This document shows, one piece after another, positions 36,727 through 44,448 of a stretch of DNA of 64,000 bases. The stretch covers positions 310,001 to 374,000 of the forward strand of contig NZ_BDAU01000011.1 of the NCBI RefSeq assembly GCF_001612615.1, written 5' to 3'. Below the pieces are notes generated by a model, which saw nothing but the letters and a program-made list of their open reading frames with translations, made no database searches and was not told where the DNA came from. This stretch comes from Nocardia amikacinitolerans NBRC 108937 (GTDB lineage: Bacteria > Actinomycetota > Actinomycetes > Mycobacteriales > Mycobacteriaceae). A program made the position numbers and the translations under genes. How positions within the stretch are numbered: position 1 is the stretch's first letter; each line of letters starts with the position of its first letter.

Positions 36727-37583
36727 CGGGTGCACGGGAGCCCCCCGTCACGGTAGCGATACAGGGTGCTCGGGCCACCGTCGAGGGAGAAGAAGGGATA
36801 CGGTTCGGCCGAAATCGCCGTGACGCCCCTGCCGAGGAACCACGGCAGCACCGCGCTGCCGGTCTGGGCGAACAGCACCAGGGGGATCGTTCGGGCGTTC
36901 GCTTGGCTCAGCAGTGCGTCGAATGTTCGGTTACCCAGCGTCATTCCGGTGACCAGCATCGCGTCGTAGTCCGACGGCGCATCGGCGACGTTTCGGTGCA
37001 CGGGCTCATCCCATTCGGTTCGCCCCCCGAGGAGATCGCACGGGTAGTAACCGATGCCACGGGCACGCAGTGCCGCGAGCAGCGAGCCGACCACGCCGAC
37101 GACCAGCACGCGCCGCACGTCCGAGGGCAGCAGGTCCACCACGGCCTCCGCGCGCTGCCGGGACTTCTCGAGCGAGCTGCCCGCGGTCAAACCGACGGAC
37201 TCGGCAGCGACACCACCTGCGGCAGGGTGCGGCCACGAATGCATCAAGTAGGCATCCAAGACAGCGATTCGGATCGCAGCCAGTGGATGGTCGAGCAGCT
37301 GCGCGACCGTCGCGCCGACACAGTCGTCGAGCAGGTCCGCGTGTGCGGAATCGTCGCCGGGCTCGAGCCCGCACGAGCCGACGGCCGCGCCGACGCGAAT
37401 GCTGAGCACCTCGTTCCGGTAGCCGCCGTGACGGCCTGCGTGCCGAGTGCCGTAGCGGGTATGGAACGCGGTGGCCACCGCCAGGTCGGCCGGGTCGGCC
37501 CCCAGGCGACCCTTCCTCGCCAAGTCGGTGAGTTCACCGACCGAGCGCGGACGCGGCAGCACGGTGATATCCGTTGTAGTCAT
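36723..37583 (-). CDS. DUF364/DUF4213 (putative heavy-metal chelation) protein
   Basis: This 286-residue protein has an enolase-N-like first part (GYRNEVLSIRVGAAVGSCGL) and a Rossmann-like second part (VRRVLVVGVVGSLLAALRAR, YDAMLVTGMTLGNRTFDALL), the layout of DUF4213 plus DUF364. The family is named for its association with metal-uptake genes; no reaction is established. In this operon it may insert, remove or sense metal in the chelate, or take part in synthesis. It overlaps both neighbours by four bases. Confidence 0.83.
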   Translation of the reverse strand: MTTTDITVLPRPRSVGELTDLARKGRLGADPADLAVATAFHTRYGTRHAGRHGGYRNEVLSIRVGAAVGSCGLEPGDDSAHADLLDDCVGATVAQLLDHPLAAIRIAVLDAYLMHSWPHPAAGGVAAESVGLTAGSSLEKSRQRAEAVVDLLPSDVRRVLVVGVVGSLLAALRARGIGYYPCDLLGGRTEWDEPVHRNVADAPSDYDAMLVTGMTLGNRTFDALLSQANARTIPLVLFAQTGSAVLPWFLGRGVTAISAEPYPFFSLDGGPSTLYRYRDGGLPCTR

Positions 37584-38836
37584 GCCGTCACCTGCGCGAC
37601 GTCGACGATGAGCTTGTCGATCAGGTCACGCGCCAAATCGCCAGCGGTACCCGGTTTTTCGTCGACCACCATGACATGGCCGAGATACGTGTTGTTGTCG
37701 GTCGCGACCCGTACCCGCGTGCCGGGCTCCGCTATGACGTGCTCGACGATGCGTGGATCGGCGTCCCACTGCTCGGCACCGGATACGGCCGTCAGCTCAC
37801 CGGCGCGGTCGGCGACCGCGAAGGCGATGGCGGCGCTGCCCGTACCGGTCGGACGTGGGGTCAGATCGGGGGTGCCGCCCGCGGCCACCTCGGCATGAAC
37901 GGCTGCCAGGTCGATGCCGGTCACCAGGCGAACCAGTTCGGTGATCCGATTGCCCGCCGGACGGGGATTGACCTCGATGAGCCGGGGGCCGTCGGCGGTG
38001 AGCTTGATCTCGGTGTGCGCGACGGTGTCGTCGAGACCGAGCGCGGCGATCGCCGCACGAGCCACCGCGCTGAGAGCGGCCTGCTCGGCGGCGGTCAGCG
38101 CGGCAGGGAACATGTGCCCCGCCTCGATGAACGCCGGTGCTCCGGTCAGCCGCTTGTCGGTCACGCCGACCACCGTGGTGTGGCCACGCACGGTGACCGT
38201 TTCGACGCTGAATTCCGGTCCTACCAAACACTCTTCGAGAAGGATCTGCGGCGCGCGCGCCTGCCCCCGCGCGTTCACCGGGAAACCGGCGATCCGCTCG
38301 ACAGCCGCACGCAACTGCTCCTCGTCGTCGACGCGACAGACATACATGCCGCCGCACAGGTCGACCGGTTTGACGACCAGTGGGTATCCGATTTCCGTTG
38401 CGGCGTGCGCTAATTCGTCCCATTCCTCGCCTACGGCGAAGGCCGGTCCCGGTACCTCGGCGTCCCGGCACAGCGCGCGGGTCCGATGCTTCTGGCAGGC
38501 CGCCGCGACGGCCTCCCGGGTGGGGCCGGGCAAGCCAAGGTCGGCTGCGATCGCCGCCACGGTGGGCAAGTAGTAGTCACACGAGGACAGCACCCCATCG
38601 AAGGCCAGCACCTCGTGCAGCCTGCGCACGTACGGCACGAGCGCGGCCTCGTCGTTGGTCTCGGCGGTCAGTACGTTGGCCGCCGTCAGCAGCGGATGCG
38701 TGCCAGGCTTTCCGCGCAGGTAATGACTCAGATCTCGGGTGAGGAAGCTGAACGTGTGTCCGCTCTCCCGTATCCCGGCCGGAAGCAGTGTGCTCATCGA
38801 GCCGACCCAGCTCTCCACCATCAGTAGATGTCCCAC
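37580..38836 (-). CDS. ATP-grasp ligase, first gene of metallophore operon
   Basis: This 418-residue enzyme is an ATP-grasp carboxylate-amine ligase. Landmarks are the N-terminal HLLMVESWVGSMSTLLPAGI, the ATP-binding strands IGYPLVVKPVDLCGGMYVCR and ILLEECLVGPEFSVETVTV, and the metal-binding RLIEVNPRPAGNRITELV. It probably forms an amide bond between amino acids or carboxylates. The GTG at 38836 has GGAGG just upstream and fits the family start better than the GTG at 38860. A Fur/Zur-type box begins 25 bp upstream. Confidence 0.88.
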   Translation of the reverse strand: MGHLLMVESWVGSMSTLLPAGIRESGHTFSFLTRDLSHYLRGKPGTHPLLTAANVLTAETNDEAALVPYVRRLHEVLAFDGVLSSCDYYLPTVAAIAADLGLPGPTREAVAAACQKHRTRALCRDAEVPGPAFAVGEEWDELAHAATEIGYPLVVKPVDLCGGMYVCRVDDEEQLRAAVERIAGFPVNARGQARAPQILLEECLVGPEFSVETVTVRGHTTVVGVTDKRLTGAPAFIEAGHMFPAALTAAEQAALSAVARAAIAALGLDDTVAHTEIKLTADGPRLIEVNPRPAGNRITELVRLVTGIDLAAVHAEVAAGGTPDLTPRPTGTGSAAIAFAVADRAGELTAVSGAEQWDADPRIVEHVIAEPGTRVRVATDNNTYLGHVMVVDEKPGTAGDLARDLIDKLIVDVAQVTA

Positions 38837-38860
38837 AAACCCTCCAAGCTCGAGCGGCAC

Positions 38861-38878
38861 ATAATGATAACCATTTCC
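38861..38878. promoter_or_regulatory. Fur/Zur-type box 1 (operon-proximal)
   Basis: ATAATGATAACCATTTCC, read with the preceding C, agrees with the classical 19-bp Fur consensus at 15 of 19 positions. It lies 25 bp upstream of the ligase start, where bound repressor would block initiation. The GC-rich actinobacterial IdeR-type box is not present. Confidence 0.6.
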
Positions 38879-38954
38879 ACCAAGAGCGCAACTGGCTTCG
38901 ATGAAGGCTCAACGAGAAGTGTTGCTGCACAACGAATTTCACGAAGAAGTTGCT

Positions 38955-38983
38955 GATAATGATAATCATTACCGATAATGATC
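38955..38983. promoter_or_regulatory. Fur/Zur-type box 2 with extra half-site
   Basis: GATAATGATAATCATTACC at 38955-38973 matches the Fur 19-mer at 18 of 19 positions and contains the palindrome AATGAT-A-ATCATT. A further GATAAT at 38974-38979 extends the array of hexamers. It lies about 45 bp upstream of the secreted-protein gene and so can serve both divergent promoters. Fur or Zur binding is likely, but which metal cannot be told. Confidence 0.72.
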
Positions 38984-39026
38984 CGGCCGCGCTACCTGTG
39001 CGGCCGAATCACGATGAGGAACCACC

Positions 39027-39722
39027 ATGTTGCTGAGGACCCTTGCCGCGCCCGCACTGGCGCTGACCGCCCTGATCGCCGCGACAGGCACCGTACACGC
39101 CGACCCGGGTGACGACCAGGCCATCTCCTTCACCGCTCATGCCACCGACACGTCCTCGGTCATCGAAATCGACTCCGGCGCATTGGTTGTCGAGGATGGA
39201 GCGCTGAAAGTGAAGTCCCGAGATGGCGTTACGGTCGCCGGGACGCCGTTGAAGTTCACTCTCGACGAGTTCGAATTCCCGATCGACGCCGCGATCTCCG
39301 GCCGCACCGCGACACTGACGCCGGACCTGTCGATGGACCGCGCGGTCTACAAGCCCGTCGCGCTGCCCTACGAGGACAAGGCGCCGTGGAAGACCGAATA
39401 CGAGCGCGAGCAAGCCGCCTGGTCCCGGATGACCAGCACGATCAGCATGGGCGCCACCATCGGAACCTTGGTCGGCGGCCTTGGTGGAGCCGCGGTCGGC
39501 TGTGTGCTCGGCGGCATCGCGGGCGCGACCATCGCCGCGGGAACCATCGCGGGTCTGTTCGGTCCGTTCATCCCCGCCGCGGGCGTCGGCTGCCTCGTCG
39601 GCATCGCCGCGGTCGGTGCTCTCGGTACCGTCGCGGGCCAGATCCTGGTCACCGCCCCCGTGGCAATCGGCGCCGCGATCCAGTACTTCACCACTGTCAA
39701 CAGCCCGTTCCCGGCAAAGTAG
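39027..39722 (+). CDS. secreted protein with glycine-rich hydrophobic C-terminal domain
   Basis: This 231-residue protein has a Sec signal peptide (core LAAPALALTALIAATGTV, cleavage near HA-DP), a beta-rich region (residues about 30-110, including DSGALVVEDGALKVKSRDGV) and a long Gly/Ala-rich hydrophobic region (about 145-222) that could insert in a membrane. ATGAGGAACCACC precedes the ATG. It is divergent from the metallophore operon with a Fur/Zur-type box between them, so it should respond to the same metal. Function is unknown; an envelope role in metal uptake is a guess. Confidence 0.78.
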   Translation: MLLRTLAAPALALTALIAATGTVHADPGDDQAISFTAHATDTSSVIEIDSGALVVEDGALKVKSRDGVTVAGTPLKFTLDEFEFPIDAAISGRTATLTPDLSMDRAVYKPVALPYEDKAPWKTEYEREQAAWSRMTSTISMGATIGTLVGGLGGAAVGCVLGGIAGATIAAGTIAGLFGPFIPAAGVGCLVGIAAVGALGTVAGQILVTAPVAIGAAIQYFTTVNSPFPAK

Positions 39723-40139
39723 AAGCGGGGCAGAGCCTATCGCCGCTCCGATAGTGGCAGCCGCGGTCGCAGTCTCGAGAACGCCCGCGGATCGGTGAGT
39801 GCCGAACGTGGGTACCGACTCGGCGGCGAGGCATCGCCGGTGCCGGCCGACACCTCGGGCGGTGACGGCGATCGAACGAACCCAACGCGATGGCGGTGAC
39901 GAACGCGCGACGGGTTCGTTCGTGACGCCCTGGCCGCGCCAGGCCTCTAGAAGCCGGGCCGTGCCACGAGTGCCGATCTCGGTGCGTGAATGCGCGCACC
40001 GGGTCGGGCTCGACGCCAACGCCGCCGCCATATCAAGGCCGTGCGCACGGTGAGCAGCAATCGCTTCATCCCGCCACTGCCTCGACTGGCAGCTTTCACA
40101 CAACCGCCTGGCACGGCATCGGTGCGGCCATGCGCGGCG
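39723..40139. other. spacer
   Basis: About 420 bp between convergent genes. A plus-strand stretch at about 39960-40050 (VPRVPISVRECAHRVGLDAN, then a stop) and an antisense stretch around 39950-40100 both look weakly coding, but neither has a family match that I recognise. No hairpin stands out. Confidence 0.2.
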
Positions 40140-40595
40140 TCAGTGCTCGTCGCGCCAGCGGTCGATGAGGGCGGGCATCTCCTGCGCCATATAACCGTAG
40201 AAGTCCTGCATCTCATGCATCCGGGCGGCGGTCGCGGTGTTCTCGGCGACGGCGTCGAGGCCGTCCTGGGCGGCGTCCTGCATCACTTTCAGCATGGCGT
40301 TCTGCTGTGAGAACAGGTGTGCCCATACGCCTTTCGGGAAGCGGTAGTGCTCGCGGCGGCTTCCCGGTGCGGGTACCCGCTCCACCATCCCCGACTGGGC
40401 CAACTGCTTGATCGCCGTCGATACCGCCCCGGTGCTGATCGACAACTGCTCGCACAAGTCGGCGGCGGTCATCGTCTCCTGCTCGGTGTACAGCAGGGCG
40501 GTCATCACCCGCGCCGTCGCCTTCTGCATCCCGCCCTGCGCCAGGGTCAGAGCCAGCCGTTCGGCCGCATCGCGAAGTCGCTGCTTGGAGTCCAT
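40140..40595 (-). CDS. GbsR/MarR-like regulator
   Basis: This 151-residue protein has a winged helix (residues about 25-90; MTAADLCEQLSISTGAVSTA, KQLAQSGMVERVPAPGSRRE) followed by a helical dimer region with HEMQDFYGYMAQEMPALIDR, the pattern of small GbsR/MarR regulators that control adjacent transporters. It is divergent from an ABC exporter with 74 bp between, which contains an inverted repeat. It is probably the repressor of that exporter and of itself. Confidence 0.85.
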   Translation of the reverse strand: MDSKQRLRDAAERLALTLAQGGMQKATARVMTALLYTEQETMTAADLCEQLSISTGAVSTAIKQLAQSGMVERVPAPGSRREHYRFPKGVWAHLFSQQNAMLKVMQDAAQDGLDAVAENTATAARMHEMQDFYGYMAQEMPALIDRWRDEH

Positions 40596-40624
40596 GCGTC
40601 ACATAGTACAGACAACTCCAACTA

Positions 40625-40649
40625 TTCAGAGCCTTCACGAATCTCTGAA
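40625..40649. promoter_or_regulatory. inverted repeat between regulator and ABC exporter
   Basis: TTCAGAG (40625-40631) and CTCTGAA (40643-40649) are perfect inverted 7-mers with an 11-bp spacer, 20 bp before the ATPase start. Likely operator of the divergent GbsR/MarR-like protein. Confidence 0.5.
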
Positions 40650-40669
40650 ACTTCGTTAATGTATGAGTC

Positions 40670-41587
40670 ATGAGCAACGCCATCGAAATCCGTGACCTCA
40701 CCAAGGCGTACGGCACTCGCCGGGGCCTGACCGGTCTCACCCTCGACGTCCGCGCCGGTGAGGTGTTCGGCTACCTGGGGCCCAACGGCGCGGGCAAGTC
40801 CACCACCATCCGGCTGCTGCTGGACCTGATCCGTCCCACGTCGGGCACCGCCACCGTGCTCGGGTTGGACCCGCGCGCCGACGGGGTCGAGATGCGCCGC
40901 CGGATCGGTTATCTGGCAGGCGATTTCGTCGTCGACGGACGGCAGCGGGTGCGTGACTGCCTGCGGTTCCTCGGCGATCTGCGCGGCGGTGTACCCCAGC
41001 GCCGCATCGATGACCTCGCCGGCCGCCTCGGTCTCGACCAGACCGCGACGATCAAGAGCCTGTCCAAGGGCAACCGGCAGAAGGTCGGGCTGGTGCAGGC
41101 GTTCATGCACACACCGGAACTGCTCATACTCGACGAGCCCACCTCGGGCCTGGATCCCTTGGTGCAGCAAACCTTCCTGGAACTGATCACCGAGGCCGCC
41201 GAGAACGGGCAGACAGTCTTCATGTCCAGCCACATCATGGACGAGGTCGAAGCCGTCGCCGACCGCATCGGCATTCTGCGCGACGGCCACCTCGTCGCCC
41301 TCGATACCGTCGCCGATCTGCGCGCCGCAGCCACCCGTCGGATCGAAATCGGTTTCGCCGCACCGGTATCGGTCGACGAGTTCCGAGGTCTGCCCGGACT
41401 GGTCGACCCCGCACTCGACGACGCCGGCACCACGCTGCGCGCCGGACTGACCGGCACACCCGACGCGATCGTCAAGGCCGCCGCCCGGCACACCGTGCTC
41501 GCACTGCACACCACCGAACCCCACCTCGACGAGATCTTCCACAGCTACTACGCAGGCGCCGAAGCCGCACCACAAACCGCCGTCTGA
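40670..41587 (+). CDS. ABC exporter ATP-binding protein
   Basis: This 305-residue ATPase has Walker A GPNGAGKSTT, an ABC signature of the LSKGNRQK form, Walker B LLILDEPTSGLD and the switch His in VFMSSHIMDE. The C-terminal extension (about 220-305, ending HLDEIFHSYYAG) is the DrrA/NatA type. With the next gene it forms a drug or lipid exporter. It resembles the ATPase at 55947-56867 closely in motif spacing. A divergent regulator gene lies 74 bp upstream. Confidence 0.9.
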   Translation: MSNAIEIRDLTKAYGTRRGLTGLTLDVRAGEVFGYLGPNGAGKSTTIRLLLDLIRPTSGTATVLGLDPRADGVEMRRRIGYLAGDFVVDGRQRVRDCLRFLGDLRGGVPQRRIDDLAGRLGLDQTATIKSLSKGNRQKVGLVQAFMHTPELLILDEPTSGLDPLVQQTFLELITEAAENGQTVFMSSHIMDEVEAVADRIGILRDGHLVALDTVADLRAAATRRIEIGFAAPVSVDEFRGLPGLVDPALDDAGTTLRAGLTGTPDAIVKAAARHTVLALHTTEPHLDEIFHSYYAGAEAAPQTAV

Positions 41588-41641
41588 CAACCGCACGCGG
41601 AATTACCCAGTCCGCCACAACTTCTCGCAAAAGGAAAACGC

Positions 41642-42481
41642 GTGACCACAGTCTCCACCGCCGCAGCCCCGATGATCGACCGCGCTGCGGCCACCGCCCA
41701 CACCGTGGTGCTCACCAAGACCCTGCGCGTGAACCGCCGCAGCCTGCTCGGCTGGACCGCGGGTGTCACCCTCGCGGCCGTCATCTACGCCAGCTTCTAC
41801 CCGCAGATGGCGAAATCCGGTGGCAGCCAGACCGAGAACCTGCCCGAAGGCCTGCGCGAAGCCCTCAACATGAACGACATCGCCTCAGCGCCGGGCTATC
41901 TCGGCTCCACGGTATTCGGGCTGATCGTGCCGCTGCTGGCGATGTTCTTCGGCGCGGCCCTCGGCGCCCGTGTCAGCGCCGCCGACGAGGAATCCGGCAC
42001 CCTCGATCTGCTTCTGGCACACCCCATCACCCGGACATCGTTGATCCTGCAGCGCTTCGCCGCCCTCGTCGCCGCCGCCACCGGCTTGGGCGCGGTGCTC
42101 TGGCTGGCCATGCTCGCCATCCGCGGCGGCGCCGACCTCTCCGCGGTCAGCCCCGGCCAGTTCGCCGCCCAGTGCCTGCATTTGATCCTGCTCGCTGTCG
42201 CGTTCGGCGCCCTGGCCACCGGCCTCGGCGCCGCCTTCGGCCGCCGCAGCGTAGTCTTCGCCGTCACCGCTGTCGTCGGCGTGGCCGCCTACGCGGCACA
42301 CGCCTTCGCCGGCCAGATCGGCCTCGACTGGGCCACCTACCTGTCCCCGTTCCACTACTACATCGACAGCGAACCCCTGCGGAACGGTGTGGGCTGGAGC
42401 GGCATCACCGTCCTCGCCGCCGCCTCGATCACCCTGGTCGCCGCAGGCAGCTACCGATTCAATCACCGCGACCTCGGCTGA
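41642..42481 (+). CDS. ABC-2 type exporter permease
   Basis: This 279-residue protein has six hydrophobic segments and ABC-2 permease features (GLIVPLLAMFFGAALGARVS, EESGTLDLLLAHPITRTSLI). The GTG start at 41642 follows AAAAGGAAAACGC. It pairs with the ATPase 54 bp upstream to form an exporter whose substrate is unknown. Its length is about half that of the permease at 56864-58489, so it would work as a dimer. Confidence 0.85.
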   Translation: MTTVSTAAAPMIDRAAATAHTVVLTKTLRVNRRSLLGWTAGVTLAAVIYASFYPQMAKSGGSQTENLPEGLREALNMNDIASAPGYLGSTVFGLIVPLLAMFFGAALGARVSAADEESGTLDLLLAHPITRTSLILQRFAALVAAATGLGAVLWLAMLAIRGGADLSAVSPGQFAAQCLHLILLAVAFGALATGLGAAFGRRSVVFAVTAVVGVAAYAAHAFAGQIGLDWATYLSPFHYYIDSEPLRNGVGWSGITVLAAASITLVAAGSYRFNHRDLG

Positions 42482-42733
42482 AAAGCGAACGCCACTGGGC
42501 CTACTGCTCGGAGACCCTATGGATGCCGAGTCGGACCGGGGCGCCGCAGCACATGCGGCGCCACCGGACCGAAGCCGTCGACAACGACAGCGACGTCCTG
42601 CGAACGGGGGACCCGGACTATGAATACCCGTCTCGCCTCCGAGATCGAGTCCACGTCATGCATGAGACGGTCGACCTGGGAACAAGCGGCACTGCGTAAC
42701 GTCACCAGCGAAACGGGAGCTGCGCCAACCGAT

Positions 42734-43591
42734 TTACACCGGACCCAGGTCATCACCGCGCGTGTTGGCAAGGGCGGTGACCCGGGCGTCGCTGGTCGCT
42801 TGATCCACGGAATCGTCCCGGAGGTCGATGCCGCCGGCCAGCCAGCCGCCATCGATGGTGAACACACTTCCGGTGATGAACGACGCGCGATCACTTGCCA
42901 GAAACGTGACCAGGTCGGCGACCTCCTCACGACGCCCTGGTCGGCGCAATGGAAATCGGCTGGCAAGGTCGAGTTCCTGCCCCATCTTCCGCATGAGGTC
43001 GCTACTGGCGATAAACCCCGGGCAGATGGCGTTGACTCGGATGCCGATCGGACCCAGCTCCAGGGCAGCGGATTTGACCAAACCGAGCACACCGTGCTTG
43101 GACGCCGAGTACGCCGATGACATCCGGCCGCCGGTGAGCCCGGCCGCCGACGCGGTGACCACCACCGAGCCGCCACCGACGTCGCGCATCGCCCGGCCCG
43201 CGGCCTGCAGACCGAGCAGGACACCGCGCAGGTTCACCGCCATTGTCCTGTCCCACTCGTCCAGTGGGTATTCCAGAACACCGGCCCAATGTCCGGTTCC
43301 AGCATTGAGATGCGCGATGTGCACAGCGCCGTAACGGGCAACGGTCTCGCTGACCATTTCATCGTTGTCCTCAGGGGATGCGACATCGACCCGCAGGCCG
43401 AACGCTTCTCCACCAGCGGCCCTGATCTCCGCGGCCGTCCGCTCGACATTCTCGACGTTGTGTCCGGCGCAGCACACCCGCGCTCCCAGCGCCGCCAGCG
43501 CGGCTGCGGTCGCAGCACCGATGCCGGACCCGGCCCCGGTCACGACCGCCACCTTCCCGCCGAGCGAAACGATTCCCTGCTCCGTCGTCAT
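42734..43591 (-). CDS. SDR-family oxidoreductase
   Basis: This 285-residue short-chain dehydrogenase has the cofactor motif TGAGSGIG, the NAG region as LNAGTGHW, the catalytic Ser in VVTASAAG, and Tyr-Lys in YSASKHG. The C-terminus (GSVFTIDGGWLAGG) is normal. The cofactor (NAD or NADP) and substrate are unknown. ATG 43591 is used; GGGACG precedes it. The gene stands alone, with a sigma-factor remnant upstream. Confidence 0.9.
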   Translation of the reverse strand: MTTEQGIVSLGGKVAVVTGAGSGIGAATAAALAALGARVCCAGHNVENVERTAAEIRAAGGEAFGLRVDVASPEDNDEMVSETVARYGAVHIAHLNAGTGHWAGVLEYPLDEWDRTMAVNLRGVLLGLQAAGRAMRDVGGGSVVVTASAAGLTGGRMSSAYSASKHGVLGLVKSAALELGPIGIRVNAICPGFIASSDLMRKMGQELDLASRFPLRRPGRREEVADLVTFLASDRASFITGSVFTIDGGWLAGGIDLRDDSVDQATSDARVTALANTRGDDLGPV

Positions 43592-43678
43592 CAATCGCGT
43601 CCCTTCTTGAACCAGGGTCGAATTCCCTGGGCTGACACGAGACGCCACTTACTCGGCTCTTGTGACACGACAACGGCG

Positions 43679-43848
43679 TGATGTGTGCCACCGCACGCGC
43701 TGCCATCGCAGCGATCCGGAACCGCTCTTTGCTGGACGTGCTCGCCTCCGAGGTCGTCCTGGTCAGCGATGGCGGCGGCGTCAAACACGCAGCGCTGCGG
43801 CCGGTGATCGTGGTTGGCGGCTCGCCCAAGGTCGAGGCTAGGGCATGA
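43679..43848 (+). pseudogene. SigJ-type ECF sigma factor C-terminal remnant
   Basis: The short frame encodes LLDVLASEVVLVSDGGGVKH followed by AALRPV, the start of the SnoaL-like C-terminal domain of SigJ-type ECF sigma factors. The sigma2 and sigma4 parts are absent and the domain is cut after about 20 further residues. It overlaps the convergent lipoprotein gene end by 11 bp. Confidence 0.55.
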
Positions 43849-44209
43849 AGCTGTCGAGATGGTCCGCGAGTGCGTGGGCGAATGCCAACGCGCTGGTTTC
43901 CACGTCTGTTTCTTGTTGCGGTGTCGGGCTTTTGGCGTAGGTCCTGTTCAACCGGATGTGCACTACGGCGTTACCTATGCCTTCTTGCTCGGGCCGCTCG
44001 CTCCGAAGCTCGATGCTCGGGTCATAGAGGTTGCCGGCGAAGCGCGACACCGAGTCCCTACCCACAGCATGGACCGGCGAGCAGTCGGCGGGCGGGTCGG
44101 TGTACGGCGGCGCTGCCACGTCGGATTTCGTTGTGCTGCAACCCATCAGGGCGAGGCAGCAGCCCGAGGCCAGGCTCCCGATTCGCAACCACGTCGTACC
44201 CGGCCTCAT
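43838..44209 (-). CDS. small lipoprotein, hypothetical
   Basis: This 123-residue protein has a signal peptide with lipobox at the Cys of LALMGC, followed by a Pro-rich linker and a mixed domain (IGNAVVHIRLNRTYAKSPTP, ETSALAFAHALADHLDSF). It should be attached to the outer face of the membrane. No family recognised. ATG at 44209 gives a normal signal peptide; one 15 codons earlier is in frame. Confidence 0.65.
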   Translation of the reverse strand: MRPGTTWLRIGSLASGCCLALMGCSTTKSDVAAPPYTDPPADCSPVHAVGRDSVSRFAGNLYDPSIELRSERPEQEGIGNAVVHIRLNRTYAKSPTPQQETDVETSALAFAHALADHLDSFMP

Positions 44210-44448
44210 GACGGCACGCCCCAGCCAGGTCCCGTCGGATTGCGTGGTTGCCATCCCGGAACGGTCAGAGCCGCAGGCACTTTCGATTTGCCGCCTGTGT
44301 CGACCATGTACTTGCTGAGATTAACGATCAACGTCTTCGTGTCTGTCATAAACGTGGAGACAAACTCCAACGCGGCGCTCTGACGCCACCAGTCAGCCCC
44401 TTGGGATCTGTCGAGACTTCGGAGGATGAGCGGATGCCCGCCAGGTTG

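Noticed and set aside
38861..38983. IdeR/DmdR iron box
   Set aside because: The expected TTAGGTTAGGCTAACCTAA-type sequence is absent; the site matches the Fur/Zur type.
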